The translations under genes were made by a program, and so were the position numbers. Source: Chinchilla lanigera (taxonomy: Eukaryota > Chordata > Mammalia > Rodentia > Chinchillidae). Taken from it: a DNA stretch of 64,000 bases. The notes beneath the pieces are model-generated. The model was given only the letters and a program-made list of their open reading frames with translations. It had not been told where the DNA came from and made no database searches. Where the stretch lies: contig NW_004955487.1 in assembly GCF_000276665.1 (NCBI RefSeq), positions 6,810,104-6,874,103 of the forward strand, read 5' to 3'. This document shows positions 1 through 10,484 of this stretch, piece after piece; the stretch's first letter is position 1, and each line of letters begins with the position of its first letter.

Positions 1-175
1 GAGCCTGCTCGGCCGGCTCCGAGGGCCTGCTCGCCCCGCCCGTCCCCTGGGCCTCCCTGCTCCTAGAAACTCAGTCTGCAATGTCAGCCGGGTCTTTGTT
101 CTCGCGTCCTGGCCTCCGGGATTGGGTGGGGCCTACCTGTCTCTGTGCGCGCTTTTCGGCTGGGAATCGCGATGT
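1..175. promoter_or_regulatory. CpG-rich segment at the window edge, possible CpG island margin
   Basis: The first 60 bases hold about six CpG dinucleotides, and more follow (TCTCGCG, GTGCGCGC, AATCGCG) up to about 172, after which the sequence turns pyrimidine-rich and CpG-poor. In a CpG-depleted mammalian background this density suggests the edge of an unmethylated CpG island, and so of a promoter lying mostly upstream of the window. On the minus strand AGGTAGG near 135 could be a splice donor. No open frame is recognisable. It could also be an unrelated GC-rich patch. Confidence 0.4.
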
Positions 176-189
176 ATACATAACTTCTT

Positions 190-505
190 AATTCCCTTTT
201 ATTACCTTCCACTCCCTTCCCACTAACCCTTCTTCCCTTCCCCATTTGCAAAAGCTCCATTTCCACTTTTTTCCTTCAATTTTTCTTTTTAAATCCTCTT
301 TCTCTTCTTTGCCTTCTCCCTCCATGTCTTGTCTCCCTTCCCTTTTGAAAAAGGTCTTCCTACTTCTTAATACTTGTCCTCTGTTTTGCTCCTTGTGTAT
401 ACTTGTGTTCCCACACAAGAGAAACAATGTGATATGTCAACTTGTGTGTTGGATTTATTTCTTTTAGGATTATGATCTCCAAGTGCATCCATTTACCAAG
501 TTTTT
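190..505 (-). mobile_element. Degenerate L1 3' end, antisense
   Basis: A pyrimidine-rich stretch is followed by CACAAGAGAAACAATGTGATATG and then a motif reading like the antisense of the L1 3' region that contains the 'catacaagagaaaa...tttctggatc...catcca' landmarks. The same landmarks occur more clearly at 15301-15380. The copy is old and both borders are vague; part of it may be simple pyrimidine-rich DNA. Confidence 0.4.
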
Positions 506-572
506 AAAGAGCCATGTGGTGATTCGGTCACAGAGTCAGGATTCTAACTGCATCATGGGTACCAATCTCAGA

Positions 573-647
573 TGAATGGGGTTAATTATGAAAAATAGAA
601 TAGGGTTAATTATGAAAGTGAATGGGGTTAATTATGAAAAATAGAAC
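573..647. repeat. Short minisatellite, three copies of a GGGTTAATTATGAAA unit
   Basis: The unit GGGTTAATTATGAAA is repeated three times; the first and third copies are followed by the same AATAGAA extension, while the middle copy is shortened. This pattern suggests slippage or unequal exchange with a 23-to-41 bp period. No function is implied. Confidence 0.8.
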
Positions 648-1540
648 TGGAAAAAGGCTCGCATGTGATCCAGGTAAAGTCTGGAAGATGTTTCAGGGGG
701 CAAAATGTCATTGCAATGTCACAGTTCTCCCCGCTTCTGTGTCCTCGGCTCCTGGTCCGAAATGCTCTGTCTTGTTCCCCGGTGCCTAGTGGAAACAGTT
801 GCAGAACCAGAGCCATTGGCCCCATTGCTGGTCTTCTTAACCATCCTCATTTCATTCTGGAGCTCCTGGTCCTTGTTATTCTGCAGGACATTATTCCCAA
901 GTACTTCACTTAGGTGTTGGTCCAGGTGATCTTCAACTCCTCCTTCCTGTACTTGACTGCTACTCCTCCCTCAAGAAGTGGACAGCATTTCCTCTTCCAC
1001 TGAATCTGACACAACCTAACTCACCATGGCCGACAGAGGAAGCATATGCAACACTTTCTGTATTCCACAGAAGCCTGGTTCCTTCTACTCTCCAGAACCC
1101 CTGAGCCATGCTGCAAGGAGTTCTGCTACTGAGCCAGAGGAAAGCCCCACTGAGCAGAAAGCAGAATGCACCTGAGGGTCATTCCCATCCCCCAGGAGTG
1201 AGGAGCACCTTGACCTTCCTGGGCTGCCCAACTCCAGCTGAAGGTCCTGCTCTGAAGGACCCTTCCGGCACCATATAGAGCTGTGTGAGTCATCAATAGA
1301 AAGGAAATTATTTGAGGATGACATTCTTCATCAAGTTTGATATGCACAAGTTTGACTCAACACCTCTAAAATTCCAATGACTCTCAAGTAAACAAGTCTT
1401 AAAGTTGCTGTCTATGAGAAGGTGGCCATGTGTGGACACCACTTGAATTCATCACTTCACACTGTTTTCACTTCTGAGTCTGAACTACTGGGAAAGAGCT
1501 CCTGGAGTTTGTTTAAAATAAACATGCAAAGTGAAGGAAG
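648..1540. other. Unassigned, unique-looking sequence
   Basis: No SINE, LINE or recognisable coding family is seen. Frames of up to about 80 codons occur on both strands and overlap each other, which is typical of non-coding DNA at this base composition. Confidence 0.5.
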
Positions 1541-1554
1541 CCTCCCCTCGTTTG

Positions 1555-1682
1555 GTCTCCTTTTCTTCTTTCTGCTTTTTTTCTTCTCCTGCTTCTTGGT
1601 ATATAAGTGATGGTTCATTTTTCTTTCTCTTTCCTTCCTTCCGCCCTTCTTTTCATTTTTTTCTTTCTCTCTTACTTTTTTA
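1555..1682. repeat. Pyrimidine-rich low-complexity tract
   Basis: About 130 bases are dominated by T and C (TTCTTTCTG, CTTTCCTTCCTTCC, TTTCTTTCTCTC). The tract directly precedes an antisense B1-ID element and may be partly the reverse complement of its expanded A-rich tail. Confidence 0.7.
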
Positions 1683-1683
1683 T

Positions 1684-1854
1684 GACCCTGTGATTGAACC
1701 GAGTCTTTGCACTGGGTTGCATACTTCAGCCTTTTGAAAAAGTTTTAATTTTGATACAGGGTTTAATTAAGTCACTAAACCCAGGCTGGCTTGAACTTGC
1801 CATCCTCCTACTTCAGCCTCTCAGAATACTGGCATTATAGGCAAGCACCACCAC
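1684..1854 (-). mobile_element. B1-ID dimeric SINE, antisense
   Basis: Read on the minus strand this is a B1-like left half (complement of 'cctcctacttcagcctctcagaatactgg'), an A-rich linker, and an ID-like right half (complement of 'gtgattgaaccgagtctttgcac'). It is diverged from the clearer copies at 45650 and 29704. B1 derives from 7SL RNA and ID from a tRNA; such dimers mobilise using L1 machinery. Confidence 0.75.
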
Positions 1855-1859
1855 TATTT

Positions 1860-2630
1860 CTTGCACCTACCAGTCTCCTAGGTAACAGGAAACACAGGAT
1901 TCCTACAGAGAAGATGCAGGTGAATTACACTAAATTTTAAGACTTTTCCATTCCCTCCTCAATCTAGCACTAAACTTATGGAGCAGCTTCTAATTGTAAT
2001 TAAGCTCCCTAGTGCCCATCACTAGGAGAGACAGGCAAACACTGGATGTGAATATCCTAGGAAGGGTATTTCTCACTACAAACTGATAATCCAGAGTCTG
2101 GATTTCTACTTCCATTGGCTAAAGGTTTGACTATTAAGGCTGAGCACCTTTGAGTCACTTAGGTCACTTTGGCAAAATGCATTCTCTCAACTTCAGATTC
2201 TGCGGAGAAGATGTCAAGCCACAGAGACCTCATCACTTTTTAGTCTTTTGCTGGGCTCTGCCCGGCAGCCACTTTCTACCACAGGGGAGAGCTGTCCTTT
2301 TTCTCTCTCTCTCAATCTGTACACCTCTAAGCGTCGAATGAGCACTGCTTGCTTTCGCTAAATCTTCTGGACTTGTCAGTCAGTCTTGCTGTGCAACGAT
2401 TTCCAGACAGTAGCATGCTCTGTCTGCTCTGTGGTTTCTGCTCCCCCAGGGAGGATCCTGCAGATTCATCTTGTGCCAGGTGACACCACCACTTGGCTCT
2501 TGTCATGTCTCTCTCTCTCTCTCTCTCCTTCTCTGTGTCTTTCTGCCTGCGGCGTGGAGAAAGGCCTGCTCTTCCCAGTGTTTGCTCCCTTCAGCCCTGT
2601 GGCAGTTCAGATGGTTGGCTCTCCTGGTTG
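1860..2630. other. Unassigned sequence with a short TC run
   Basis: Mostly unique-looking DNA. A CT-dinucleotide run lies at about 2507-2528 (TCTCTCTCTCTC). The frame at 2386-2775 (129 codons) crosses this run and then the repeat at 2635, so it is not credible as a gene. Confidence 0.5.
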
Positions 2631-2634
2631 CACT

Positions 2635-2945
2635 GTGTATCAGTCAGGTTTCATGTTGCTAAGAAACAATATCCAATACTCTAAGGAGGAGAAGTTTACT
2701 TTGGCTCACAGTTTCAGGGGATTCAGTCCATGGCTGGCTGCTCCAAGGCAGGAGCATCATGGCAGAAGGGCATAGGGGAGCAAAGCTGCTCAGTTCATGG
2801 TGGCTGGGACAAAGAACAGGTGAGAAGTATGAGAGAGAAGGAGGCAGGAGCCTGACATAGACCCCAAGGTTACCCTTCCATGGTCACTCAGACACCCAGT
2901 AAGCTCTACTAATCCCTGGGGTATTTCTTAAGCCAAAAGAATTGA
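2635..2945 (+). mobile_element. Rodent interspersed repeat of the 'tttactttggctcacagtttc' family
   Basis: Opens with GTATCAGTCAGG...TTGCTAAGAAAC, then TTTACTTTGGCTCACAGTTTC, ATTCAGTCCATGGCTGGCTG and a purine-rich AGAGAGAAGGAGGCAGGAG block. Related copies lie at 24410, 31503 and 33908, and one in the opposite orientation at 31037. The family resembles a widespread rodent repeat of a few hundred bases. I cannot tell by eye whether it is a MaLR-type LTR or a non-autonomous DNA transposon. Confidence 0.65.
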
Positions 2946-3800
2946 AGAATACTAAGGTTAACCATCACAGACTGTGCTAATGTTCAAAAGTTTGTGTCCC
3001 CAGCATGGTCTTGCATCACTGGAAGTCAAGAACTCCATGGCAGCAGTATTTGGTCACATACATTTGAGCTTGACATTGTCAAATTGAATTGAATTGAAAA
3101 TCCATTATGCAAGGTCTCAGGTGACAAGACTGACAAGCTGTGGAGTAGCTGGCCATTTTGAATAGAGCGATTTGCTTTTACAGGTAACTTCAGGCTTTAT
3201 TGGAAAAACAAATTCCATGTTCATGTTATTCCCCAGAGCTTTACTTTCTCTGAAACAGTTAATCCCTTAAAGGAACAGAGGGAGATGATATGTGGTCCTC
3301 ATCATTAAATTCTGCAATAAATAATGCTGGCTCCATTCTACAGAAATAGAGGAAATAGAAGTTATGAGATGCTGAGATGCTGAGGAACAACTCCAAGTTC
3401 ATACACTGAGCATACAAATTAACCAACATGTAAACCTGTAATTCCAAAATTTAGGGAATATCAGAATGAAGCTTTACTACAAATGGGAAGTCCCAGGACT
3501 AAATACAGAGAATCTAGTTTAGCAGATCACAGGGTATTTTCCATTCATAATATTTATGATGTAAATATTTATCATGAGCCTCTCTTGATTCTGATGCATT
3601 TAACTCCCTAATTATAACGCAAGAAATCTTGTACTAGAATAGAAAGAGGAGGTGTCTGTTCACTGATACATTGCCAGATGCTTGTACTTAGTCAATGATG
3701 AAAAAATAGTTGTAGAATTATAAGTAAATGAATGAACAACTTAGGTATTTTTGCTTGAATTCAGATATGAACAATTTGTGTTACTGTCATTTTAGATGTC
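2946..3800. other. Unassigned AT-rich sequence
   Basis: Possible diverged continuation of the preceding repeat to about 3130, marked by a small GAATTGAATTGAA run. Beyond that no repeat or gene is recognised. Confidence 0.45.
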
Positions 3801-3804
3801 ATAC

Positions 3805-4085
3805 CAAAGCTTATTCATTTATTGACTTATTTAACAAACATTTACTTAACTTTGACCATATGCTTGGCCAGTGCTGAATAATGGGGAGTATATAAATATT
3901 CACTTAATATTTAAAACAGGCTCTGTCCCTCAAAGACTTCTATTGATTGATATGGGAGAAATCAAGCGAGTAAGGATAAAAATACAACTGCTAAAGAGAT
4001 GTTACTGTAGATCTCTGTCCATGCAGCTAAAAGAGGGTTACAAAGAAGAGAATGGTCAATTCTATTCTGAAGAAGGAAATTAGAG
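3805..4085 (-). mobile_element. Ancient L2/MIR-class relic, antisense
   Basis: TTATTCATTTATTGACTTATTTAACAAACATTTACTTAACTTTGACCATATGCTTGGCCAGTGCTG follows the order of the ancient mammalian repeat landmark 'attcaacaaatatttattgagc...tatgtgccaggcactg' and continues with 'gtccctcaaagacttctattgattgatatggg'. Heavy divergence fits a relic older than the rodent radiation. The overlapping 70-codon frame is part of the relic. Confidence 0.5.
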
Positions 4086-4089
4086 AAAG

Positions 4090-4660
4090 ATTCTTTGGAA
4101 GAGGTAATGGCTATAATGAATCTTGAAAGACAGGCGTTTAGGTTTCTGTCGTTACCTGTGGTGCACGTAGCAGCCTTGCCAAGGGAAAAGGGAGTATAAT
4201 GACCTCCAGGAAGTGAAAGTGATCAGCAGGACTTGGATTCAAGGTATGAATCCCACACACCAGAGGTAGGACTCTAAAGACAAACCACCCACATGAGAAA
4301 AGTGGCAAGAATTTCCAAAGCTTTAAGTGGAAGACCCCTTCTATTACTACCTATCCCTTCTTTCTTCTCTCCCCAGGATTTAGAGATTTACAAAGGAGGG
4401 AAGGGAAGTCTTTGTTTTCTTTTAACCTTTGAATAAGCAGTTAGAGCTGGGATTTTAAATCAGGCCTGGTTAAGCCCCTGAAATTGGGCTCTTAACCACA
4501 CTGACTTAGTGTTCCAAGAATCTGGGAGGTGAGGGGCGGAAGGGGAATAGAACCCTTGATCCAAGTCTTCCAGCATGTGATCCCCGGGGAGCCACTTTAA
4601 TGTAAATCCAAACATTCATCAAGGAGAGTTCATTTTGTCCTCAACTTGTTTTTTTTTGAA
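4090..4660. other. Unassigned sequence
   Basis: No recognisable repeat or gene; moderate GC with scattered purine runs. Confidence 0.45.
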
Positions 4661-4674
4661 ATGTGTATTATTTT

Positions 4675-5010
4675 CCTTATGTTAGAGCTGGGGAAACTGA
4701 AACTTAAGCGGGACAAAGTGGTTTGACTAAGACCACCCAGCTGGTAAGCAGTTTACAGCCACCTGGGGCAGACTTGGACCACTGGTCTTTCTCCTTTCCG
4801 CTGTCGCTCCTGCTGGAGGTGGAGACATCAGGGTAATGAGGATGATGCATGCAGGGTTGGACCACCAAGAACTACAAAGGGGCTTTGCATCATCCCATTT
4901 CCCTCCACAAGCACCATGTGTTATCCTCATCTTATAGCAAAGATTATTGAGGATGAAATACGCTAGCCATTTGGCACATCCCAAGGTCATGAAATGGTCA
5001 GACAATTTAA
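4675..5010 (-). mobile_element. One or two MIR fragments, antisense
   Basis: GAGCTGGGGAAACTGAAAC followed by AAGTGGTTTGACTAAGACCACCCAGCTGGTAAGCAG follows the antisense MIR core ('gaggaaactgaggct...aagtcacacagctagtaag'). A second similar core follows at about 4890-4990 (CATCTTATAGCAAAG...GGATGAAAT...CCCAAGGTCATG). MIRs are tRNA-derived SINEs old enough to predate placental mammals. Confidence 0.55.
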
Positions 5011-6018
5011 CTTAACCCACTTCTTCCTTTAGCCTGAAATTTTCATAGTTGGGAGAAATCCACTCATTTCTGGGTTCTTCATATTTCTCCGGAATTATTT
5101 TTTAAGTATAACTATTTACTATGGAAAACCAATCCTATTCATTGTGAAGATTTTTTTAAGGAAAGGATATTTGATGTATTAAATATTAGTTCAGCTGTAA
5201 TTCAAGACTACATTTTTATTCCTTTAATTAGTAAGAAAACCACTAAACCATACCAAATATGTTGTTTGTTGGGCCAAAAAAAATTTAAATGACCACAATT
5301 TAAATGACCACTATTATACTTTCAAAATATCATTTACTCCAAAAACTTTAATTCTCCTCTTTAGTATCATCACATTGACATAATTACACCTTATAAATAC
5401 CTCAGATTTGTAATAACATCCTTTTAAGAATTATTTCTAATTATTGTACTTGACGTGACAAATTAAACATGTTGTTTGACGTAATTACCCCAAATAATTC
5501 AAAATGCTAAGTATGCTTAGAAGTAGCAATTAGCATAATTAAGAAAAAAGTACTATAAATTTTGGTACTGATTCATTATCACACACTGGGATTTTTCTAG
5601 GATTTAATAAAGCTTAGGTGATGCCACTGAGCAGCACCTGCATTCTGATCTCTGACACAGCTTTCTCTGTTTGGAAGACATGGTGACCAAGTAGCTTTCT
5701 GTCCAGGAGAGGCAACGGATTATACATCTCAGGGAGAAATGACTGTCAAATGCATTCCTTTCATAAGACATGGAAGACAAGGTGATGATGATGTGACTGG
5801 CCTGACTGCTGGGTGCCCCCTGGATTGGAAGCTGGGAGACTCCTGGCTACAGCTCAGGAGGAAGATGTTGAAGACACAGGCCCAGGTCTGCCCCAGAGCT
5901 CAGGGCAGCCTGATTGAAGAGTGCATCACTGTCCTACCTGAGACTATGACCTCCAGTGTTCAAGAGGGTTTGCATCCAAAGCAAGAGATTAGCTAATGTT
6001 TTTAAAGATGGATTATCT
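5011..6018. other. AT-rich unassigned sequence
   Basis: Largely AT-rich, with a small tandem repeat at 5281-5312 (AATTTAAATGACCAC twice). The 85-codon frame at 5739-5996 has no recognisable family and no neighbouring splice or promoter context, so it was not called as a gene. Confidence 0.45.
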
Positions 6019-6019
6019 A

Positions 6020-6500
6020 AGTATGGTGAAAATTTAAATTTTAAAAAATTATGACAGTAAAAGACACTTTGCTGTGAATTCCCCTAAAAAATGTTCCCCC
6101 TTACCTCTAACACACTCATCCCATTATCCTTTCCACTTTCTGCAGCAGCTCTGGAGTCCTTTTTCCTGAGGGTCTTTAATAGATGGGATCAGAAAACAAT
6201 GAGTGCTCCTCATCTGTTTTAGACACTGGATCTGATACCATGTGACATATGGCTCTACTCCAGAGTAAAAAACAACTTCTGGAAACATGAAAGGGAAACA
6301 TTTTGAATCCATTCAGCACATCAAGGCAGCCAGGACGGTACAGCTAAAGACACTCAGGAAAGAGGATTCCTGAGCTGCTGCAGAAAGTGGCACAGATAAT
6401 GGGATGAGTGCGTGCCAAGTGAGGGGGGGATTATCAGAGAGATTCATGGCCATGTGTCTTTTGCTATAATACATTTATAATCCTAAAAATTTACCATAGC
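6020..6500 (+). mobile_element. Fold-back mariner copy 1 (short left arm, long right arm)
   Basis: The outer ends are inverted: TATGGTGAAAATTTAAA at about 6022 pairs with AAAATTTACCATAGC near 6500. The left arm (to about 6180) is the reverse complement of the transposase 3' end, including CTGCAGCAGCTCTGGAGTCC. The right arm reads on the plus strand through AACATGAAAGGGAAACATTTTGAATCC, the diverged KMTMKGKCFES-type segment, then TGAGCTGCTGCAGAAAGTGG and GCCATGTGTCTTTTGC. The arms derive from the same end of one mariner element, so the unit could form a long imperfect hairpin. A further-decayed frame is visible in both arms. Confidence 0.75.
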
Positions 6501-6726
6501 TTTTCCATCACTTCTCACATGTGCAAGTAACTTAGTTGAACAGAGCCTGGGAACAGGAGGATGTAAGGTTTAGAAGATTCATTTACTTACAAATATCCTG
6601 AGAGCCACAATGCAGTGCACAAACAGAAGAAATGACTTAGTAGGAAGAAAGAGATAGGGTGACCCAACATATAATTATTAAGTGAGTCTAACCAGTGTTT
6701 GCTGCTCTGGTCCACCGGAGGTCTAA

Positions 6727-6795
6727 ATGTGTGTGTGTGCGTGTGTGCACGTACATGTGTGGGTGTGTGTTTGTGGTCACACTACAAGTGTGCAT
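6727..6795. repeat. TG-rich microsatellite, imperfect
   Basis: TGTGTGTGTGCGTGTGTGCACGTACATGTGTGGGTGTGTG: an alternating purine-pyrimidine run with interruptions, prone to left-handed DNA. The overlapping 115-codon frame at 6699-7046 runs through it and is not a gene. Confidence 0.85.
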
Positions 6796-6849
6796 GTGTT
6801 GCAGTTCCCAGGCATTGGGAGCCTGATGGACTTGTGTCAAACCAAATCT

Positions 6850-6990
6850 GGAAACAAACTGTATCTGCCTGCAACTGGTTGGTCAACTGGGGAAGTTTCT
6901 GTGCTTCTCTGAACCTGTGGCACTTCAGATCCTGTGTAAAATGGGACTGGATTCTCGGGAATGGTGGTTACACTAGAGTTGTTAGAGTCA
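6850..6990 (+). mobile_element. MIR fragment
   Basis: CTGGTTGGTCAACTGGGGAAGTTTCTGTGCTTCTCTGAACCTGTGG...CTGTGTAAAATGGG matches the order of the sense MIR core (soft-spliced 'aagt.act..cctctctgagcctcagttt...tgtaaaatggg'). Confidence 0.55.
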
Positions 6991-7224
6991 GATGGAAGGA
7001 GCTGTCTTTATTGCTCCACCGACATCCTAACGTGTTCCCACTGTGATACTTGTCTGCACCCCTCAGTTCTGCTCTGTGCTTTCTCTGAGGACTCAGCAGC
7101 TATTTAGACACCTGAGTGAATGCACTTAGCATGTTCCCACCCATTCTACACCTATAAGGCACCTGCCTTTCTGGTGCATGTCTGTCCCCCATGAAAGACC
7201 ACAGTTGTGAAAGTGTTCCATATG

Positions 7225-7375
7225 GAACACATTATGTAGAGCCAGAAAACTGGGTTTGAGTCTGCCTTGACCGGTTCTATGGTGTGCAGCCCTGGGACTT
7301 CACTACCTCTTGCTGGGCATGGCCCACCTTTTGCAGACTGTGGGATGGCTACAGCACTGTGACAGAGAAAACTAT
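7225..7375 (+). mobile_element. MIR fragment
   Basis: AACTGGGTTTGAGTCTGCC, then a diverged core and CCACCTTTTGCAGACTGTGGGATGG, following the MIR order 'ctgggttcgagtcc...cctcatctgtaaaatggg'. Strongly diverged. Confidence 0.45.
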
Positions 7376-7479
7376 GCTTGAAGATGGAGCACTGATAGGG
7401 CCAGGTAAGACAGAGGAGACCAAGATGGATTGCAAGGGGATAAGCCAAATCATGATTCTAAAACTGTACTTCTAAGCAA

Positions 7480-7935
7480 ATCTGCTGCTTCAGGACAAAA
7501 AATGTCCTAAGGTTACAATGCCTTTTCTGCAAGATTGGCTTACGATGCTCAGCCAGAGTCCGATGAGGAAGCATGCAGAGGGTGTCTGCACACTGGAGGC
7601 TGAAGATTTCAGTCCAAGATCTGGAGCTCACTGCAGTTTCCCGTGCAGGTCCATATCAGGAGGCTGATGGATTTGTAATGGAAGTGGAAGAGTCTGTGTT
7701 GGAAGCCAGGAGACGATGTACAAACTGAAGGCAAAGACTGGAGCTCCTCCTAAGAACGGAAGGAGAGCTGCCCTTCTTCATTTTCCCTTTATAAAGTCCA
7801 GCAACATGTAGCCCTGGGGTGGGTCCTCCACACCCTAGGATGCAGAATTGCTGAAATGATTTGGTTAAGCTTCTAAGCTTCTCAAATTGACACAATCAAT
7901 CAACCGTTACAAGTCCTCTATCACAGAGGCAATTT
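7480..7935. other. Unassigned sequence
   Basis: No gene or repeat is recognised; the 79-codon minus-strand frame at 7656-7895 has no family signature. Confidence 0.4.
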
Positions 7936-7936
7936 C

Positions 7937-8070
7937 CTTCCTTCTTCTTTCTTTCTTTCTTTCTCTCTCTCCTCATTGAACTACACCCCTGGCCCTTTTT
8001 ATGTTTTTATTTTTATACATGGTCTTCCCAGCTCACTATGATACCCAGGCTGGGCTCAGACTTGCAATCC
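7937..8070 (-). mobile_element. B1-ID SINE fragment, antisense, with an adjoining TTTC tract
   Basis: A TTTC/TC tract (7937-7970) precedes TCATTGAACTACACCCCTGGCCC, the complement of the ID half, then a T-rich linker and ACCCAGGCTGGGCTCAGACTTGCAATCC from the B1 half. The B1 5' part is missing, so the copy is truncated. Confidence 0.65.
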
Positions 8071-8267
8071 AACAAAAGTGATTGCTTGTATAAATTCTCT
8101 ACATCACAGGAGAATACAGACCCAGGAGTCTGGACTTCTGGTAGCCATAGTGATGGATGGGGAAGAAGCAGAGCTGATGAAAATTCAAAGAGACAGGGTT
8201 ATAGAACAGGAAGTCTCCAGAGTTCTGCTTTCCGTGCAAAGTTCGGAAGCCACCACAAAGAAGCAGC

Positions 8268-8298
8268 TAATCAATCAATCAATCAATCAATCAATAAG
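8268..8298. repeat. AATC tetranucleotide microsatellite
   Basis: About six to seven perfect units of AATC in a row, lying in the 143-codon frame at 8038-8469; it explains that frame's NQSINQSIN run. Confidence 0.9.
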
Positions 8299-8299
8299 T

Positions 8300-8715
8300 T
8301 AAAGGAGGAGGAAGACAACTCTGGTTTATCCTCCAGAGCTATACAACAGGGCCACCAGCAAGCTATCCATACTGGTGTCCATCAGGACAGGCTTGCAGGA
8401 TCTGTAAACTGCATTTTCAGAAAGTATCCTTCTTGGATGCATTTGTCTGATAATAAAAAAAAAGGCTAAAAAATTCCATTTCAGGCAACTATGTCATATC
8501 TATTAAACTAATCAAATTCCCATATAAATGTAGAGGACAACTCCCTTTTTTCACCTCAGGAGCATGCCATGATGGTTTCTAAGGGAGCAATTTTCTGAGG
8601 TCCGGTTCCTCCAGACTGGTCTCCTGGAAACTCGCATAGGGCTCCCAGCTCTGAGCCTTCTCATCAGGATCTGAGGTAGGAGGAGGCCAGGGGACCTCCA
8701 CAGAAGTGTGACCAA
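8300..8715. other. Unassigned sequence
   Basis: Nothing recognisable apart from an A-run near 8455. Confidence 0.4.
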
Positions 8716-8718
8716 ACA

Positions 8719-9232
8719 GTCCAGTGAATGTTCACCTTTAAAAAAAAAATACTATTACAAGACATATTGCCATAAATTCCCCTTAAATTCCTCCCCCTTT
8801 CTCACACACTCATCCCATTTTCCTTGCCGCTGCCTGCAGCAACTCTGGAGTCCTCTTTCCTGAAGGTCTTTAGCTGCGATGTCTTGGCTCTCTTAATGCC
8901 CTGAATAGATTCAGCACATTTCCCTTTCCTGGTCATTTTGACTGTGGGAAGAGTCAGAGGTTGCATAGTGCCAGATAGATCCAGTGACTAAAGTGAATGA
9001 AGACACAGCATTGCATTTTTAGGAGCTGCTTTTCTGTGGGATGGCACTTAGCAGCAGCATTTACTGTAATTTTGATCATACCTAGTAAAGATGTTCAGGA
9101 AAGAGGACTCCAGAGCTCCTGTGGAAAGTGGCAAGGACAATGGGATGAGAAGGGAGGATTTTGAGAGGGATTCATAACAATGTATCCTTTACTATAATAG
9201 AGTTTTTAAAAAACATGTAAACATTCACTATA
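8719..9232 (-). mobile_element. Fold-back mariner copy 2 (long left arm, short right arm)
   Basis: The outer ends CAGTGAATGTTCACCTTT (8722) and AAACATTCACTATAT (about 9219-9232) are inverted. The long arm reads on the minus strand: complements of CAGCAACTCTGGAGTCC, CTGAATAGATTCAGCACATTTCCC and GGTCATTTTGACTGTGGG represent the frame that in the 60.2-kb copy reads PKTKMTMKRKCFDSI. The spacer holds GATGGCACTTAGCAGCAGCAT, shared with the other copies, and the right arm starts at about 9095 (AGGAAAGAGGACTCCAGAGC). All fragments are from one end of the element. Confidence 0.75.
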
Positions 9233-9234
9233 TA

Positions 9235-10185
9235 TTTTGATCACACTTTGATATTTAAGCTCAGTGAGGAGGAACTGTAGGAGTCTGTGTGACATGAACC
9301 TCCAAGCACATATGTTCATGGCCTTGCTCAGCATAAAATGTCAAGAAAAACCTTAGGGAAGGACCAGCAAGATGAGAAAAATGTCGGTTTGTTTTACTTG
9401 ATTTTCTAGATTGGGGGAAACAGGTGGATGTTGTAAGGTCAAAATAAAGCTGTCAGAGAAAAGGTGGAGATGAAATGTGCTAGGAGGAAACAGAATATTG
9501 CAGAGCATATGGGCAGCAGGTGGTCATGAGAGGGAAGATGAGGATCATCGCTAATCATCATTCGGAGATTACAAGAGGGGCATGGGAATAGAGAGGGAAA
9601 GATCTGGATGCAAGAGGGTGAGGCACTCCTTGACCTCAGCCTCAGTCTCCTTCCTTATCAGCCTGAGAATCTTGCACTTAACAAAATTCTTCATGGAAGT
9701 TGATTACACACATTTGCATACATTAGCATACTGAATTATTCTAGGACTAACCCAGGTGTGTCCGCAGGACTGGGAGAATTTCCTAGTCCTGTTTTAGCTC
9801 GGGATCCAGTCAGTGCTTGACTCTAGATCTGCCCAGTTTCATGAACCATAGTTTTTTCATTGAGTTTATTTTTCTCTCTTCAGCTTCTCCACCTTCATTT
9901 CTCCTGCATCTAGAAGTATCTGTTAGTGAATTCACGTAAAGTCAAGTGCTTGTCTATGGAGTCCTGAGCCAACAGGCCAAAGTAAAAAACAAACAGACCA
10001 AAAAAACTTTATACTTGTTCACATACACAAGAAAAAAGGAATTTGATTTTATTTTCTGGAATCAGAAATGTACACACATCAAGAACACTCTTCTTCCTAG
10101 TTTCCCTTTCTAAATGATGCCACCTCATCTCCTCAGAAGTCTGAACATTGTACCAGACTCAGCCCCTCTCACATGATGCAACGTA
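9235..10185. other. Unassigned sequence
   Basis: No SINE, LINE or gene is recognised. Confidence 0.4.
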
Positions 10186-10197
10186 AAGCTGCTTCTT

Positions 10198-10293
10198 AAT
10201 CTCCCTTTCTCTCTTTGTTTGTCTCTCTCTGCTATGTCTCTCCATCCCTCCTTCCCTCTCTTGTCTCTCTCCCTCTCTGTCTTTGTCTCTCTT
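10198..10293. repeat. Pyrimidine-rich TC/TCTCTG low-complexity tract
   Basis: About 95 bases of TCTC-, CTTCCCTC- and TGTCTC-type units next to the antisense SINE that follows. It produces the charged RERDKRGKEG-type minus-strand frames, which are therefore not proteins. Confidence 0.75.
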
Positions 10294-10480
10294 CCCAGTA
10301 CTGGGACTGGGAATTGAACCCTGGTTCTTTGCACTGACCTTCACCTTCAGCCATTTTTATTTTGAGACAGGTTCTTACTAAGCCACTAAGTTGTGCAGAT
10401 TGGACTCAAACTTGGGATCCTCCTGTCTCAGCCTCCTAGAATTCTGGGAGGATTATAGGCATAGACCACCACACCTGGTT
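10294..10480 (-). mobile_element. B1-ID dimeric SINE, antisense
   Basis: On the minus strand: a B1 half (complement of GATCCTCCTGTCTCAGCCTCC), the linker (TTTTTATTTTGAGACAG), and an ID half (complement of GGGAATTGAACCCTGGTTCTTTGCAC). All three parts of the dimer are present. Confidence 0.85.
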
Positions 10481-10484
10481 TAAA

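Noticed and set aside
8268..8298. Regularly spaced short repeats as a CRISPR-like array
   Set aside because: Units are 4 bases and contiguous without spacers; a eukaryotic microsatellite. No CRISPR is expected in this kind of DNA.
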